Source: Enterobacter sp. RHBSTW-00994
GTDB lineage: Bacteria > Pseudomonadota > Gammaproteobacteria > Enterobacterales > Enterobacteriaceae
Assembly: GCF_013782625.1 (NCBI RefSeq)
Contig: NZ_CP056199.1
Coordinates: forward strand, 2,436,588-2,500,587
DNA length: 64,000 nucleotides
Direction of reading: 5' to 3'
A program made the translations under genes and the position numbers. Positions 53,252-62,001 of the stretch are shown here, in pieces (position 1 is the first letter of the stretch; each line of letters opens with the position of its first letter). The notes under the pieces are model-generated. The model did no database searches, was not told the DNA's origin, and saw only the letters and a list, made by a program, of their open reading frames with translations.

Positions 53252-56200
53252 ATGAAATATCCATTTCCGCTGTTGCGATATCAGTTCATAATATTATTAA
53301 TTATTGCCCTCAGTCCCATAATCAGTACCGCCACGACATTACGTATAGGTTTAATCCAACCAGAATCGTCTGTTTTTAAACAAGGTACTATCCCTGCTAT
53401 TCTCAGCGATCAAATACAACTTATGTTCACTACCCCTCAGCAAAGTGAGTCATATCAGTTTGGTTCGACAGAACTGGCACTAAAGGCGTTAAATGATCGA
53501 AAAATAGACCTCATTATTACACCTAAATTACCCGTAAATACTCTTCATGCAAGCATCCCATTACTCCGTTTATCTCTGGCAGAGGTACAAACGCGAGGGA
53601 ATACCGGTGGGACTCTCTGTTCGCCGGAAATATCAAAAGACATGATGGTTGCATGTAATAAATACGGATCAACCTCTCTGACAGGAAATATTCAGCGACT
53701 TATTCGTGGTGAATATCATAGATTTATTGCTCCCGAGTACCTTCTTAAAACCTGGTTTATTCATGCACCCGTTACGACATTTACGTTCACACCGCTGCAG
53801 AACATTGCACCTGTGCATTATTACGCGTGGGCGCTGCCCGATCGCCAGGATATTATAGCCGATATTAATACACATATTCTCTCGTTATCGTCCAAAGATG
53901 CCCGTTGGCTGGAACAGAAATGGTTTCTACCTGCAGGCAGCGTCTATAGCGCAGACGACCTACCGGCAAGTAGGTCAGGATCAAAAACACAAATACAGGT
54001 ACTTTTACCATTATCCCCACCACCATTTGTCCAGATTACTAAAAGTGGACAGATCCACGGTGTCTGGCATGATTTACTGATGCATCTTTTTCCAGCTAAC
54101 CGTTTTGATTTATCTTTCACACAATCACCAGACATTAACGCACCTCCCCCGCAGGGCCATCAAATACAACTGCGTATTATTGCAAGCAATATCTCTCCCT
54201 CGACAGAGGCGTTAGCTTTTGACTCGCTGAGTTGGGGGCTTGTCAGCCCGACCTATCACCCCTTAACGGGTGATCTACAAAAACTACAAAATACACGCAT
54301 TGCGGTAAAACGCACTTCAGCAATAAATTCACTTCTTCACAAATGTATTCCCGCAAAAAATTTGCTGCCTGTAAGCAATCTTGAAGAGGGTATTGAATTA
54401 GTCAAAACCGGAGGGGCTGATGGACTGGCAGGTGACGCGTTTTCATTGCACACATTACTCAAACAAACGAATAGTCCGTCACTGCAACTTACACCGCTGA
54501 GTATTCCCGATACTACGTTATGGTTTAGCGTTAACAGTAAAAACAAAGAGGAATTAGCACGAGTCAGATCCATATTAAAGTCTGTTACGCCGGGAGATAT
54601 TTATACCCATCGAGTCCAGTTGAAATCTGGTGTTCCTGTGTCGCCCCCCCCATCAGAAGGATCATCGTGGCCTCTTTTACTTAGCCCTCTATTGATATGT
54701 GTCATTCTCACCGTTGCTTTCGCTTATTTCTATGCTTGTGCACAGCGACGTCAACGAGAACAGGATACATCGGCACTTACTAATACGCTTTCACTATGGC
54801 AAACATTACTGAATAGTGCGCCTGTCCCGCTTTTTATATGCGATGTCGCAGGAAGGCTAATCCGCTTTAATGAGGCATTCGAACAATCGCAACAATGGGA
54901 TCGAATACTAAAGGAAGGCGCCTTTATCGGTCGATTGCCGCTCAACGAGTTGGCATTGCAGTTTCGCCTCCCGCAGCGGTTGGCACTCCTCAATACGGAG
55001 AGCCCCATTACCGGTGAAGCCATCCTCCGCCACAATGTGACTATTTACTGGTGGTTATGCAGTTACACGGATAAGTATCAGAAACCCTGTGGCATTGTTG
55101 GCGGATGGGTGGATATCAGTGAAAAAGCGGCACTGACCCTGGCGCTGCATAAAGAGCTCAGCAAGGCCGAACACGCCAGTATGGAAAAATCAAATTTTCT
55201 TGCACGCATGAGCCATGATATTCGCACACCATTAAACGCCGTATTAGGGCTGCTGGAAATGGAACAGAGTAAAAGTAAATCGCTCAATATTGCCTGGCAA
55301 GCTGCAGTGACACTACAGGATTTAATTGGCGAAACACTCGATTTATCGCGTATTGAAGCAGGCCAGTTACAACTGGATCTCAGATGGCATAATCTTTATG
55401 ACGTGCTGAATACTAACGCGAATATTTTCTGTAGCTATGCGGCTACAAAAAATCTGGACTGGCGCTGTACGCTGGAAATACTGCCAGAAAGCCAGTTTTT
55501 TTTGGATAAAATACGTCTGAACCAAATCATTGCAAATTTACTTGGTAATGCAATTAAGTACACTGCTCATGGTGAGATTGGTTTCACTGTCTACTACCAA
55601 CACAATCACCTTTTTATTTCGATTACCGATACAGGTATTGGCATTCCTCCAGATGCACGCGCACATCTGGGAAAACCGTGGTTTCAAATTAACCCTGCAG
55701 CCCAGCAGGGTAGCGGTCTGGGTTTAGCCATTTGTTACCAGTTAGTCGGACTGATGAAAGGTACTATCAGCATTGATAGCCAACCCGGCACAGGCACTCA
55801 GGTACTTGTCAAACTGCCACTGGAGCAGCAAACTTCAGACAAGGATTTTTCAAATAATGGTGATGTGCAGCACCCTGTACTGCTACCCAATCTGCGAGTG
55901 CTGGTTGTCGATGACTTGCACGTTAATCTCTCCGTTATGACGCTACAACTTGAAAAAATGGGGCTAAACACCGTTTGTTGCAGTGGTGCTCAAATGGCTC
56001 TGGAAATAATGAAGAAAGAGCAATTTGACATCTTAATCGCCGATTGCCAAATGCCTGAAATTAATGGGTTTGAATTCGTGCGAAAACTGTTATTTCTGGA
56101 TCTATACGGGCAAGTTTGTGCTCCCCCACTTATTGTCGGCAGCACAGCCTGCGCGTTACCAGAAGAAGAACAACGAGCCATTCACGCCGGAATGGATTGC

Positions 56201-56644
56201 TTGCTGAGAAAACCGATAACTACGCAACGACTGAATGACATCGTATCCCAATTTTGCAAGTCAATCTCACAAGAAGGGCCTGATTTCAGTGAGATTAAAC
56301 GTCTGTCCGATTCCCGCCCAGAAATTATGATATCAATGCTTCAGCAGATCTACGAGGTCATCGCTCAGGATATCCACCAGGTGAGGGGGACTAAACCGTC
56401 ACTTGCCGCAATTGGCACAATCGCGCACCGACTCAAATCGTCCTGGAGTCTGGTCGGTATGCAAAGCGCCGTCAGAGGATGCTTAGTGCTGGAAACACTG
56501 GCGGAACCCTCTCCCCCTGAGTTGCTGAATGAGGACGAGATCGCCACCCTGCTCGCACGCTTTGTCATAAGCATGCAAAGTCACCTGGAGACTCTTGAAC
56601 GTTATCGGCAGAATTATCTGACAAGTACTAAAGAAAGTACTTAG
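53252..56644 (+). CDS. Hybrid unorthodox sensor kinase (EvgS/BvgS-like)
   Basis: 1130 residues. N-terminal membrane segment or signal (LLRYQFIILLIIALSPIIST), two periplasmic solute-binding-type (Venus flytrap) domains (about 28-230 and 245-460), a membrane helix (about 476-497) and a PAS domain (about 510-625). HisKA follows with H655 (FLARMSHDIRTPLNAV), then the ATPase with NLLGNAIKYT, DTGIGI and GSGLGLAI, a receiver with D931 (ILIADCQMP) and a C-terminal Hpt domain with H1059 (IAHRLKSSW). This is the complete His-Asp-His relay of EvgS/BvgS. The first Venus flytrap domain looks divergent. It presumably phosphorylates the regulator at 52639. Confidence 0.94.
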   Translation: MKYPFPLLRYQFIILLIIALSPIISTATTLRIGLIQPESSVFKQGTIPAILSDQIQLMFTTPQQSESYQFGSTELALKALNDRKIDLIITPKLPVNTLHASIPLLRLSLAEVQTRGNTGGTLCSPEISKDMMVACNKYGSTSLTGNIQRLIRGEYHRFIAPEYLLKTWFIHAPVTTFTFTPLQNIAPVHYYAWALPDRQDIIADINTHILSLSSKDARWLEQKWFLPAGSVYSADDLPASRSGSKTQIQVLLPLSPPPFVQITKSGQIHGVWHDLLMHLFPANRFDLSFTQSPDINAPPPQGHQIQLRIIASNISPSTEALAFDSLSWGLVSPTYHPLTGDLQKLQNTRIAVKRTSAINSLLHKCIPAKNLLPVSNLEEGIELVKTGGADGLAGDAFSLHTLLKQTNSPSLQLTPLSIPDTTLWFSVNSKNKEELARVRSILKSVTPGDIYTHRVQLKSGVPVSPPPSEGSSWPLLLSPLLICVILTVAFAYFYACAQRRQREQDTSALTNTLSLWQTLLNSAPVPLFICDVAGRLIRFNEAFEQSQQWDRILKEGAFIGRLPLNELALQFRLPQRLALLNTESPITGEAILRHNVTIYWWLCSYTDKYQKPCGIVGGWVDISEKAALTLALHKELSKAEHASMEKSNFLARMSHDIRTPLNAVLGLLEMEQSKSKSLNIAWQAAVTLQDLIGETLDLSRIEAGQLQLDLRWHNLYDVLNTNANIFCSYAATKNLDWRCTLEILPESQFFLDKIRLNQIIANLLGNAIKYTAHGEIGFTVYYQHNHLFISITDTGIGIPPDARAHLGKPWFQINPAAQQGSGLGLAICYQLVGLMKGTISIDSQPGTGTQVLVKLPLEQQTSDKDFSNNGDVQHPVLLPNLRVLVVDDLHVNLSVMTLQLEKMGLNTVCCSGAQMALEIMKKEQFDILIADCQMPEINGFEFVRKLLFLDLYGQVCAPPLIVGSTACALPEEEQRAIHAGMDCLLRKPITTQRLNDIVSQFCKSISQEGPDFSEIKRLSDSRPEIMISMLQQIYEVIAQDIHQVRGTKPSLAAIGTIAHRLKSSWSLVGMQSAVRGCLVLETLAEPSPPELLNEDEIATLLARFVISMQSHLETLERYRQNYLTSTKEST

Positions 56645-56699
56645 TTAGGTAGGTATGATTCTCTACAGCAGACAATGCAAACATATGGAGAAGGTCATA

Positions 56700-57386
56700 A
56701 TGGAAGTAAGAATTGCTATTGCGGATGAATATACCTTGATTCGCCGTGGCGTGTTATCAATGATTATGAATATACCTGCAACGACAAAATCCACATATAC
56801 TGATACAAAATTTACCGTTACCGGCGACGCCTCTACCCCCACGGAGTTGCTGGTATTGCTGTCAAAAAATGCAATTGATATTTTGTTTCTCGGGTTTTCA
56901 TTGGCCACGTATCAAAGTCCAAATCCACTGAGTGGCATGGATGGTGTATTACTTATAAAATGGCTCAATCATAAATATCCCAAACTTAAAATTGTGGTGC
57001 TGTCACCTTATAAAAATAAATTATTGGTTCGTATGGCAATGGAGGCCGGAGCAAAAGCTTATATCAGTCGTGATATTTGTGAAAAAACACTTTGGCGGAC
57101 CCTTATTTCAGTTACCAATGATGAAGTTTATATAGAACGTGAATTGATGAATTCACTTTTTCGTAACACAAAGCAAGATAATCAGGAACTTACTCCCCGA
57201 GAAATCGATGTCCTAAGAATGTTATGCAAGGGTCTGAACCTGACTGATATCGCTCAGCAGATGCATTTAAGTAATAAAACAGTGAGTGCTCATAAGTTAC
57301 GAGCAATGGAAAAACTGGGGGTTCAGAGTGATTGTCAACTCTATTGTCTGATGGCCAAAATGCAAATGTTCGATATTGCCATTTAA
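56700..57386 (+). CDS. LuxR/NarL-type regulator with a degenerate receiver domain
   Basis: 228 residues. The receiver fold is recognisable (VRIAIADEYTLIRRGVLSMI, KIVVLSPY, MAMEAGAKAYISRDI), but the phospho-acceptor position is Gly65 (ILFLGFSL) and the conserved Lys is Arg (ISRD), so it cannot take phosphate in the normal way. The C-terminal HTH is intact (LTPREIDVLRMLCKGLNLTDIAQQMHLSNKTVSAHKLRAMEKLGV). It follows the hybrid kinase by about 55 bases on the same strand. Like RcsA or other atypical regulators it may act as a partner of the first regulator or respond to another signal. The ATG at 56685 is an alternative start. Confidence 0.9.
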   Translation: MEVRIAIADEYTLIRRGVLSMIMNIPATTKSTYTDTKFTVTGDASTPTELLVLLSKNAIDILFLGFSLATYQSPNPLSGMDGVLLIKWLNHKYPKLKIVVLSPYKNKLLVRMAMEAGAKAYISRDICEKTLWRTLISVTNDEVYIERELMNSLFRNTKQDNQELTPREIDVLRMLCKGLNLTDIAQQMHLSNKTVSAHKLRAMEKLGVQSDCQLYCLMAKMQMFDIAI

Positions 57387-57393
57387 CGGAAGT

Positions 57394-57430
57394 TGCACCC
57401 ATACTCCAGATATTCAGGCGCATGGGTGCA
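57394..57430. terminator. Hairpin between convergent regulator and copper receptor genes
   Basis: TGCACCCAT pairs with ATGGGTGCA over a 19-base loop between the two stop codons. No T run; probably a weak or Rho-assisted boundary. Confidence 0.5.
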
Positions 57431-57433
57431 GAA

Positions 57434-59380
57434 TTAAAATGCGTAGCTCGCTTCCAGCCACCAGGTTCTTCCTGGCTCCGCTATTTTTTCATGCGTAGAG
57501 TAGCCAAATTGTTTAGCACCTGCCAGGTTCAGATGCTCGCTATAATATTTATCAAACAAGTTATCAATACCAGCACTCACGGTTAACTCTGGCGTAATAA
57601 TATATTTCGCATTCCATGATAACACGCCAAAACCTGCCGCTGGCCCCAAATCTTTCCCAGTGACATTTCCCTGATCGAGCGCAACGCGATACTGACTGGC
57701 TACCATCCGCCAAATCAGTCCAGTGTTCCATAAGGCATGAGAATAGTTGATACCAAGACGGCCTTCCAGAGGAGGCATCTGCGGTAATGCCTGATCGGCG
57801 GTTGTATTCTCTCCCCAGCTATAATTAAGGCTGCCTTCCAGCATCCAGTGCGCTGAGACATGCCAGTTACCGCCCAATTCTCCACCCCACGTGGCAGCAT
57901 TGACATTGTATGCGCTTGACTGATCATTAGTATAATCAAACAGAATATAGTTGATTATCCTCGCCGCATAGACGGAAGCCCAAAAACTGGCGTTTGGGCC
58001 ATTCATTTGCAGACCGCTATCCCACTGGAGCGTTTTTTCTGGATTAATGCGATTAAAGCTATTTTTACCCGCTTTTCCGGAAAAGAGTTCCCAGTAATCA
58101 GGAAAACGTTCGGTATGCCCAATACCGCTATACAGCATCAGGGGCATATCAGGGAAAGTATATTCATAACGCGCAAATACGCCGGGTAAATTACTTTTGC
58201 GGGCCATGCCAGACTCGGCATTTTTATTATCAACATCGTAATGATCTATACGAACACCGGTGATAACCGTACTTGCCCTGCTTATCCCTTGCCGTAATTC
58301 ACTGAAAATGCCAATTTGCCTGAATACGGCGTCATCCTGCCAGCTTCCCGCTTTTTTTTTCCGGTGCGTCTTGTGCATAAAGTCCGAACCTGACGTTAAT
58401 ACTGTGGCATCTTTTTCCCATTCCAGACTTAAACGACTTCCCCATGTTACTCCACCGACTTCGCTTTTTCGGTCCGGGCCTGAGACATCACGTAATGTGT
58501 AATTGTCCATCACATGATCGGTATCGTTATAATAGCCTTGCCAATTTAGTTGTGAAATATGTTCGCTGAGGTGATATTTTTCCAGTTTGAATGTTGTACT
58601 TTGCCGGGCAAATCGACTGCCATCCATCATTCTCCCGGCATAGCGGGCCTTACCATTACCGTCCCCCGCCCCCATTTCTATCAGGGTATCGTCATCCGGT
58701 GTTAAGCCAAGGACGGCGTTACTGCTCCATTTTCGCCACAACCCTGGCACTCGTTGACCATGGCCATCCTTGTAATCATCAGCAATGGAATTGTTGCCAT
58801 CAAGACGGATATAACCGTTCTCATTGCCAAACGCGGTATTCAGGTTCTGGTCAGAACGGCCATTAGCCCCTTGCAATAAGTCAGCATTGCCCTTTATTCC
58901 GGGCGTAGAAAACGTCTCAGGCTGGCGTTCAAAGCGCAGCGTTCCCGCAGAGCCCATCGGCCCCCACAGAACCGTTTCCGGACCTTTTACAACAGTCAGA
59001 GTATCAAAGCTTTTGGGGACGATATATGACGTTGGCGTATCCATGCGTGAACCACATCCCCCCTGAATGGAAGCACCATCCGCAAGGATATTAAGCCGGG
59101 AACCAAACATGCCACGCAATACTGGATCGCCATTACTCCCGCCACTGCGCAGCACGGAAAAACCCGGAATGGTCTTCAGCAGGTCGGCTCCATCGCTTGC
59201 CGGAACGGGCTGACGAGGCGACCAGGTTGAGGTCACGATCTTACCGGAATTATTCTCAGGTGCTGTTACGGTCATTACTTCATCAGCCTCTACAGAGCCA
59301 ACAAAAATACAGCATGTAATGAACAGCAAGGGGGGGAATACCACACGGGAACAAACGCCATACCCTGGACTCACAGACAT
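57434..59380 (-). CDS. TonB-dependent copper receptor (OprC/NosA-like)
   Basis: 648 residues, outer-membrane beta-barrel importer. A signal peptide (about 1-26), a plug domain (about 50-160, with ADLLKTIPGFSVLRSGGSNGDPVLRGMFGSRLNIL and the Cys/Met segment GGCGSRMDTPTSYI, typical of the OprC group where such residues bind copper), and a barrel ending in WWLEASYAF with terminal Phe. It would take up Cu(II) using TonB energy. I use the ATG at 59380; the open frame extends upstream to a TTG at 59404. The copper link fits the nearby heavy-metal two-component system and the copper enzyme at 48625. Confidence 0.92.
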   Translation of the reverse strand: MSVSPGYGVCSRVVFPPLLFITCCIFVGSVEADEVMTVTAPENNSGKIVTSTWSPRQPVPASDGADLLKTIPGFSVLRSGGSNGDPVLRGMFGSRLNILADGASIQGGCGSRMDTPTSYIVPKSFDTLTVVKGPETVLWGPMGSAGTLRFERQPETFSTPGIKGNADLLQGANGRSDQNLNTAFGNENGYIRLDGNNSIADDYKDGHGQRVPGLWRKWSSNAVLGLTPDDDTLIEMGAGDGNGKARYAGRMMDGSRFARQSTTFKLEKYHLSEHISQLNWQGYYNDTDHVMDNYTLRDVSGPDRKSEVGGVTWGSRLSLEWEKDATVLTSGSDFMHKTHRKKKAGSWQDDAVFRQIGIFSELRQGISRASTVITGVRIDHYDVDNKNAESGMARKSNLPGVFARYEYTFPDMPLMLYSGIGHTERFPDYWELFSGKAGKNSFNRINPEKTLQWDSGLQMNGPNASFWASVYAARIINYILFDYTNDQSSAYNVNAATWGGELGGNWHVSAHWMLEGSLNYSWGENTTADQALPQMPPLEGRLGINYSHALWNTGLIWRMVASQYRVALDQGNVTGKDLGPAAGFGVLSWNAKYIITPELTVSAGIDNLFDKYYSEHLNLAGAKQFGYSTHEKIAEPGRTWWLEASYAF

Positions 59381-59404
59381 TCTTAAATTCCATTTAATGT
59401 ACAA

Positions 59405-59600
59405 AAGAAATCGAGATGTCTATTTTTATAAAGGTTTTATCAGGAATACATTCCTTACTCATGAGAACGCCACAGCGAGCATTAAGATTTATCTGCTTGT
59501 AGTGCTTTTGCTGCTCATCCAAGCGATCATGGAATCTAAGCGCATCACTGAGTCTACTGCTGAAACCTGCTGCCTCACGCTCCCGTCGTCATCATTCCGG
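59405..59600. other. Promoter region of the copper receptor and unassigned sequence up to the IS
   Basis: About 200 bases. The first part must carry the receptor promoter (minus strand). From about 59470 to the IS border, both strands have open frames without start sites; these could be remains of a gene cut by the IS, but I cannot name it. Confidence 0.3.
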
Positions 59601-59682
59601 GAATGTAAGCATCCCGGTAAACCGGACCATTCACATTTAGAGATCTTCCGGCATACTGAATATGTCCCCGGAGGAGATCGCC

Positions 59683-59949
59683 ATGCGCAAAGTCCGATTC
59701 ACCGAACACCAGATCATCGCCGTTCTGAAGTCTGTCGAAGCCGGACGTACCGTCAAGGATGTCTGCCGCGAAGCCGGTATTTCCGAAGCCAGCTATTACA
59801 ACTGGAAAGCGAAGTTCGGCGGTATGGAAGCCTCTGATATCAAAAAGATGAAGGACCTTGAGGATGAAAACCGCCGGCTGAAACAGATGTTTGCGGACCT
59901 GAGTCTCGAATGCCGCGCCCTGAAAGACGTTATTGAAAAAAAGCTTTAA
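59683..59949 (+). CDS. IS3-family transposase OrfA
   Basis: 88 residues: an HTH (MRKVRFTEHQIIAVLKSVEAGRTVKDVCREAGISEASYYNWKAKFGG) that binds the IS ends, then a leucine-zipper-like coiled coil (KMKDLEDENRRLKQMFADLSLECRALKDVIEKK). The ATG at 59683 follows GGAGGAG. It ends in the slippery A7G run that allows a fused OrfAB transposase. Confidence 0.93.
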   Translation: MRKVRFTEHQIIAVLKSVEAGRTVKDVCREAGISEASYYNWKAKFGGMEASDIKKMKDLEDENRRLKQMFADLSLECRALKDVIEKKL

Positions 59950-60794
59950 AACCAGCGATAAAGCGTGAGCTGGTCAGCTATCTGACCGCACAGTTTGCCA
60001 TGAGCTTACGTCAGGCCTGCAGGACGTTATCGCTGAGCAGGACGGTATTTCGTTATCAGCCGGATACGCGACGTGATGAGCCGGTGATTATGGCGCTGAC
60101 CGTGGCGGCTGAACGCTATCCGCGATACGGATTTAAAAAGCTTTTTCAGGTACTGCGCAGGCAGGGCAACGCCTGGAACCATAAAAGAGTTCACCGTATT
60201 TACTGCCTGCTGAAACTGAATTTTCGCCGTAAGGGAAAACAGCGCCTGCCGGTGCGCAATCCGGCTCCGCTGGCTACACCAGAGGCGATGAACCAGAGCG
60301 GGTCCATCGATTTTATGCACGATGCGCTGGTGTGTGGCAGACGTTTCAGGACCTTCAACGTGGTGGATGATTATAACCGGGAAGCGCTGGCGATCGAAAT
60401 TGACCTGAATATCCCGGCGCAGCGGGTTGTCAGAGTGCTGGACAGGATCGTGGCAAACCGCGGATATCCGCTGAAGATGCGGATGGATAACGGTCCGGAG
60501 CGGGTCTCGCTGACGCTGGCACAATGGGCAGAAGAGCATGGTGTGATGCTGGAATTTATCAGGCCCGGCAAGCCAACACAGAATGCCTTTATCGAACGAT
60601 TCAAGCGGACGTACCGGACAGAAATACTGGATTTTTATCTGTTCAGAACCCTGAACGAAGCACGTGAAATTACAGAGCGCTGGCTGGCTGAATATAACAG
60701 CGAGCGCCCCCATGAATCCCTGAATAACCTGACGCCGGAAGAATACCGGCTGATGGCTGAAACCCCGGAAATCTCAAAAAGTGCGTGGAACTAA
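59937..60794 (+). CDS. IS3-family transposase OrfB (DDE integrase domain)
   Basis: About 285 residues when read as the -1 frame continuation of OrfA; an internal ATG at 60000 gives 264. Includes an HTH_21-type region (SLRQACRTLSLSRTVFRYQP, YPRYGFKKLFQVLRRQG) and the rve core with the DDE triad: Asp in SIDFMHDAL, Asp in RMDNGPE and Glu in NAFIERFKRTYRTE. It ends with LAEYNSERPHESLNNLTPEEY, standard for IS3. Looks intact, so the element may still be active. Confidence 0.92.
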   Translation, partial: KKALKPAIKRELVSYLTAQFAMSLRQACRTLSLSRTVFRYQPDTRRDEPVIMALTVAAERYPRYGFKKLFQVLRRQGNAWNHKRVHRIYCLLKLNFRRKGKQRLPVRNPAPLATPEAMNQSGSIDFMHDALVCGRRFRTFNVVDDYNREALAIEIDLNIPAQRVVRVLDRIVANRGYPLKMRMDNGPERVSLTLAQWAEEHGVMLEFIRPGKPTQNAFIERFKRTYRTEILDFYLFRTLNEAREITERWLAEYNSERPHESLNNLTPEEYRLMAETPEISKSAWN

Positions 60795-60815
60795 AACGGG
60801 TGCGCTTACAATTCC

Positions 60816-61418
60816 ACTGGCTGGACGCCAGGCACACCGCTGACGCTACTGAAGCTGTCTCCCGCCACCCTCTGGCCGGACGTTTTGCTGCGGCCTCACG
60901 TCTTTCAGGGGGAAGTCATTCCGGAAATGGTGTCCGGCAATACGAATGGAAATACTGACAATGATTGCGAGCCTCTCCCGCAGGAAGCGCCAGCAATACC
61001 AGAACAGGGGGAAAATGTGACAACGGAGAATCCCTTTTTCGCCAGGCTCAAAGCCGGGATCGCCACCGGCTCGCTCACACTGAATGCCGCTCGTTCACTG
61101 GCGCATCTTGTGGACGGTAAACTGTTTCTGGTGTCGCCAGGTATTTTTAAGCAGTACCATAAAGAAACCTGCGGCGATGCGGGCGATAAATGGACACAGA
61201 CGCAAAAAGACTTTCAGAAACTCAAACTTCACCTGCGCGGCGAGGACGGTATCAATATCTGGAACTGTACTGTCAAAGGTCCGAGAAGCACGAGAACTCT
61301 CCGGGGATACCTGCTGGGCGACACCGCGACAAAAGAACTTACGGAGTCCGCACTGATCGCAGATAATCCGTTTCTTCGTCTGGAAATTACTCTCTTTCAG
61401 AAGACGTCTGGAATTTGA
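60816..61418 (+). pseudogene. 3' fragment of a MobH/TraI_2-type relaxase, cut by the IS
   Basis: An open frame running straight out of the IS end with no start of its own until codons such as TTG at 60885. The translation LTLLKLSPATLWPDVLLRPH then NPFFARLKAGIATGSLTLNAARSLAHLVDGKLFLVSPGIFKQY and LHLRGEDGINIWNCTVKGPR, GYLLGD matches the C-terminal domain (TraI_2_C) of relaxases from SXT/R391- or PFGI-like integrative elements. About 200 residues remain; the N-terminal catalytic part is missing. It marks a decayed integrative conjugative element. Confidence 0.8.
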
Positions 61419-61482
61419 TCATGTAAAACCATCACATCTGTCACCCCGGGTAATTTCTCACAGGCATTCACATGCAACATCT

Positions 61483-61962
61483 TCAGGCCAGCTTGTCGAT
61501 AGCCCGAAAAAAAATGGCTTCCGTCATGACGGCCCTTTCTTTTGCGCTCTGGTGCTCCCCGCGGATAAACCAGCAGGTTTCCGGCGCCATGCTCAGGTCA
61601 AACACCTGGCGGATTCCGGGCGCCTCAACGCGCATTGCCACACATCCGGTTTCCGTTCCCCGGCACAGTTGCTCAGGCGTGATAGTGACGCGGCGATCAC
61701 CATTCTGCAGACGAATGACAGTGATGTCATACCGGCATATGCCGCTGCTGAGGCTGTAACCCACGGTACTCAGATCATGAATGTGTTTTGTTGATAACGC
61801 CACCTCGATGCCGGAGCCCGCAAACCACTCACAAACCTGCTGCGCCAGCTCATCCATTCGCGAGCAGAACGCGCGGATTCCATCTTCTGCCGTTTTCTGG
61901 CCGGACGGTATACCAGCAGTGTTTTGCTGCACTTTCCTGAAAAACCGTTCTCTGGCTGTCAT
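61483..61962 (-). CDS. Hypothetical protein
   Basis: 159 residues, soluble, mixed alpha/beta. N-terminal helical part (FCSRMDELAQQVCEWFAGSGIEVALSTK) and a beta-rich middle (YDITVIRLQNGDRRVTITPEQLCRGTETGCVAMRVEAP). No family recognised. The end (AKERAVMTEAIFFRAIDKLA) reaches to about 65 bases from the relaxase fragment in tail-to-tail orientation. It follows the SANT-like gene on the same strand and may belong to the same mobile region. Confidence 0.65.
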   Translation of the reverse strand: MTARERFFRKVQQNTAGIPSGQKTAEDGIRAFCSRMDELAQQVCEWFAGSGIEVALSTKHIHDLSTVGYSLSSGICRYDITVIRLQNGDRRVTITPEQLCRGTETGCVAMRVEAPGIRQVFDLSMAPETCWFIRGEHQSAKERAVMTEAIFFRAIDKLA

Positions 61963-62001
61963 ATTCTCATCCCTGCCATCCTTTCATCGGTTGAACCGCC
62001 C

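Larger units (their letters stand above)
59601..60816 (+). mobile_element. IS3-family insertion sequence (IS407-like group)
   Basis: A 1.2-kb element with two overlapping reading frames, orfA and orfB, joined by a likely -1 frameshift at seven A followed by G (59936-59943). The ends are imperfect inverted repeats: GAATGTAAGCATCCCG at the left (from about 59601) and, read from the right, GGAATTGTAAGCGCACCCG (from about 60816). A target duplication is not evident at the flanks. It interrupts a relaxase-type gene on its right. Confidence 0.85.

Noticed and set aside
59319-59837. + strand ORF of 172 codons spanning the receptor 5' end and IS left end
   Set aside because: It joins unrelated segments, has no conserved motif and overlaps real OrfA in another frame.
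60027-60713. Minus-strand ORF of 228 codons inside the IS
   Set aside because: Antisense shadow of the OrfB transposase, which has its full DDE motif.
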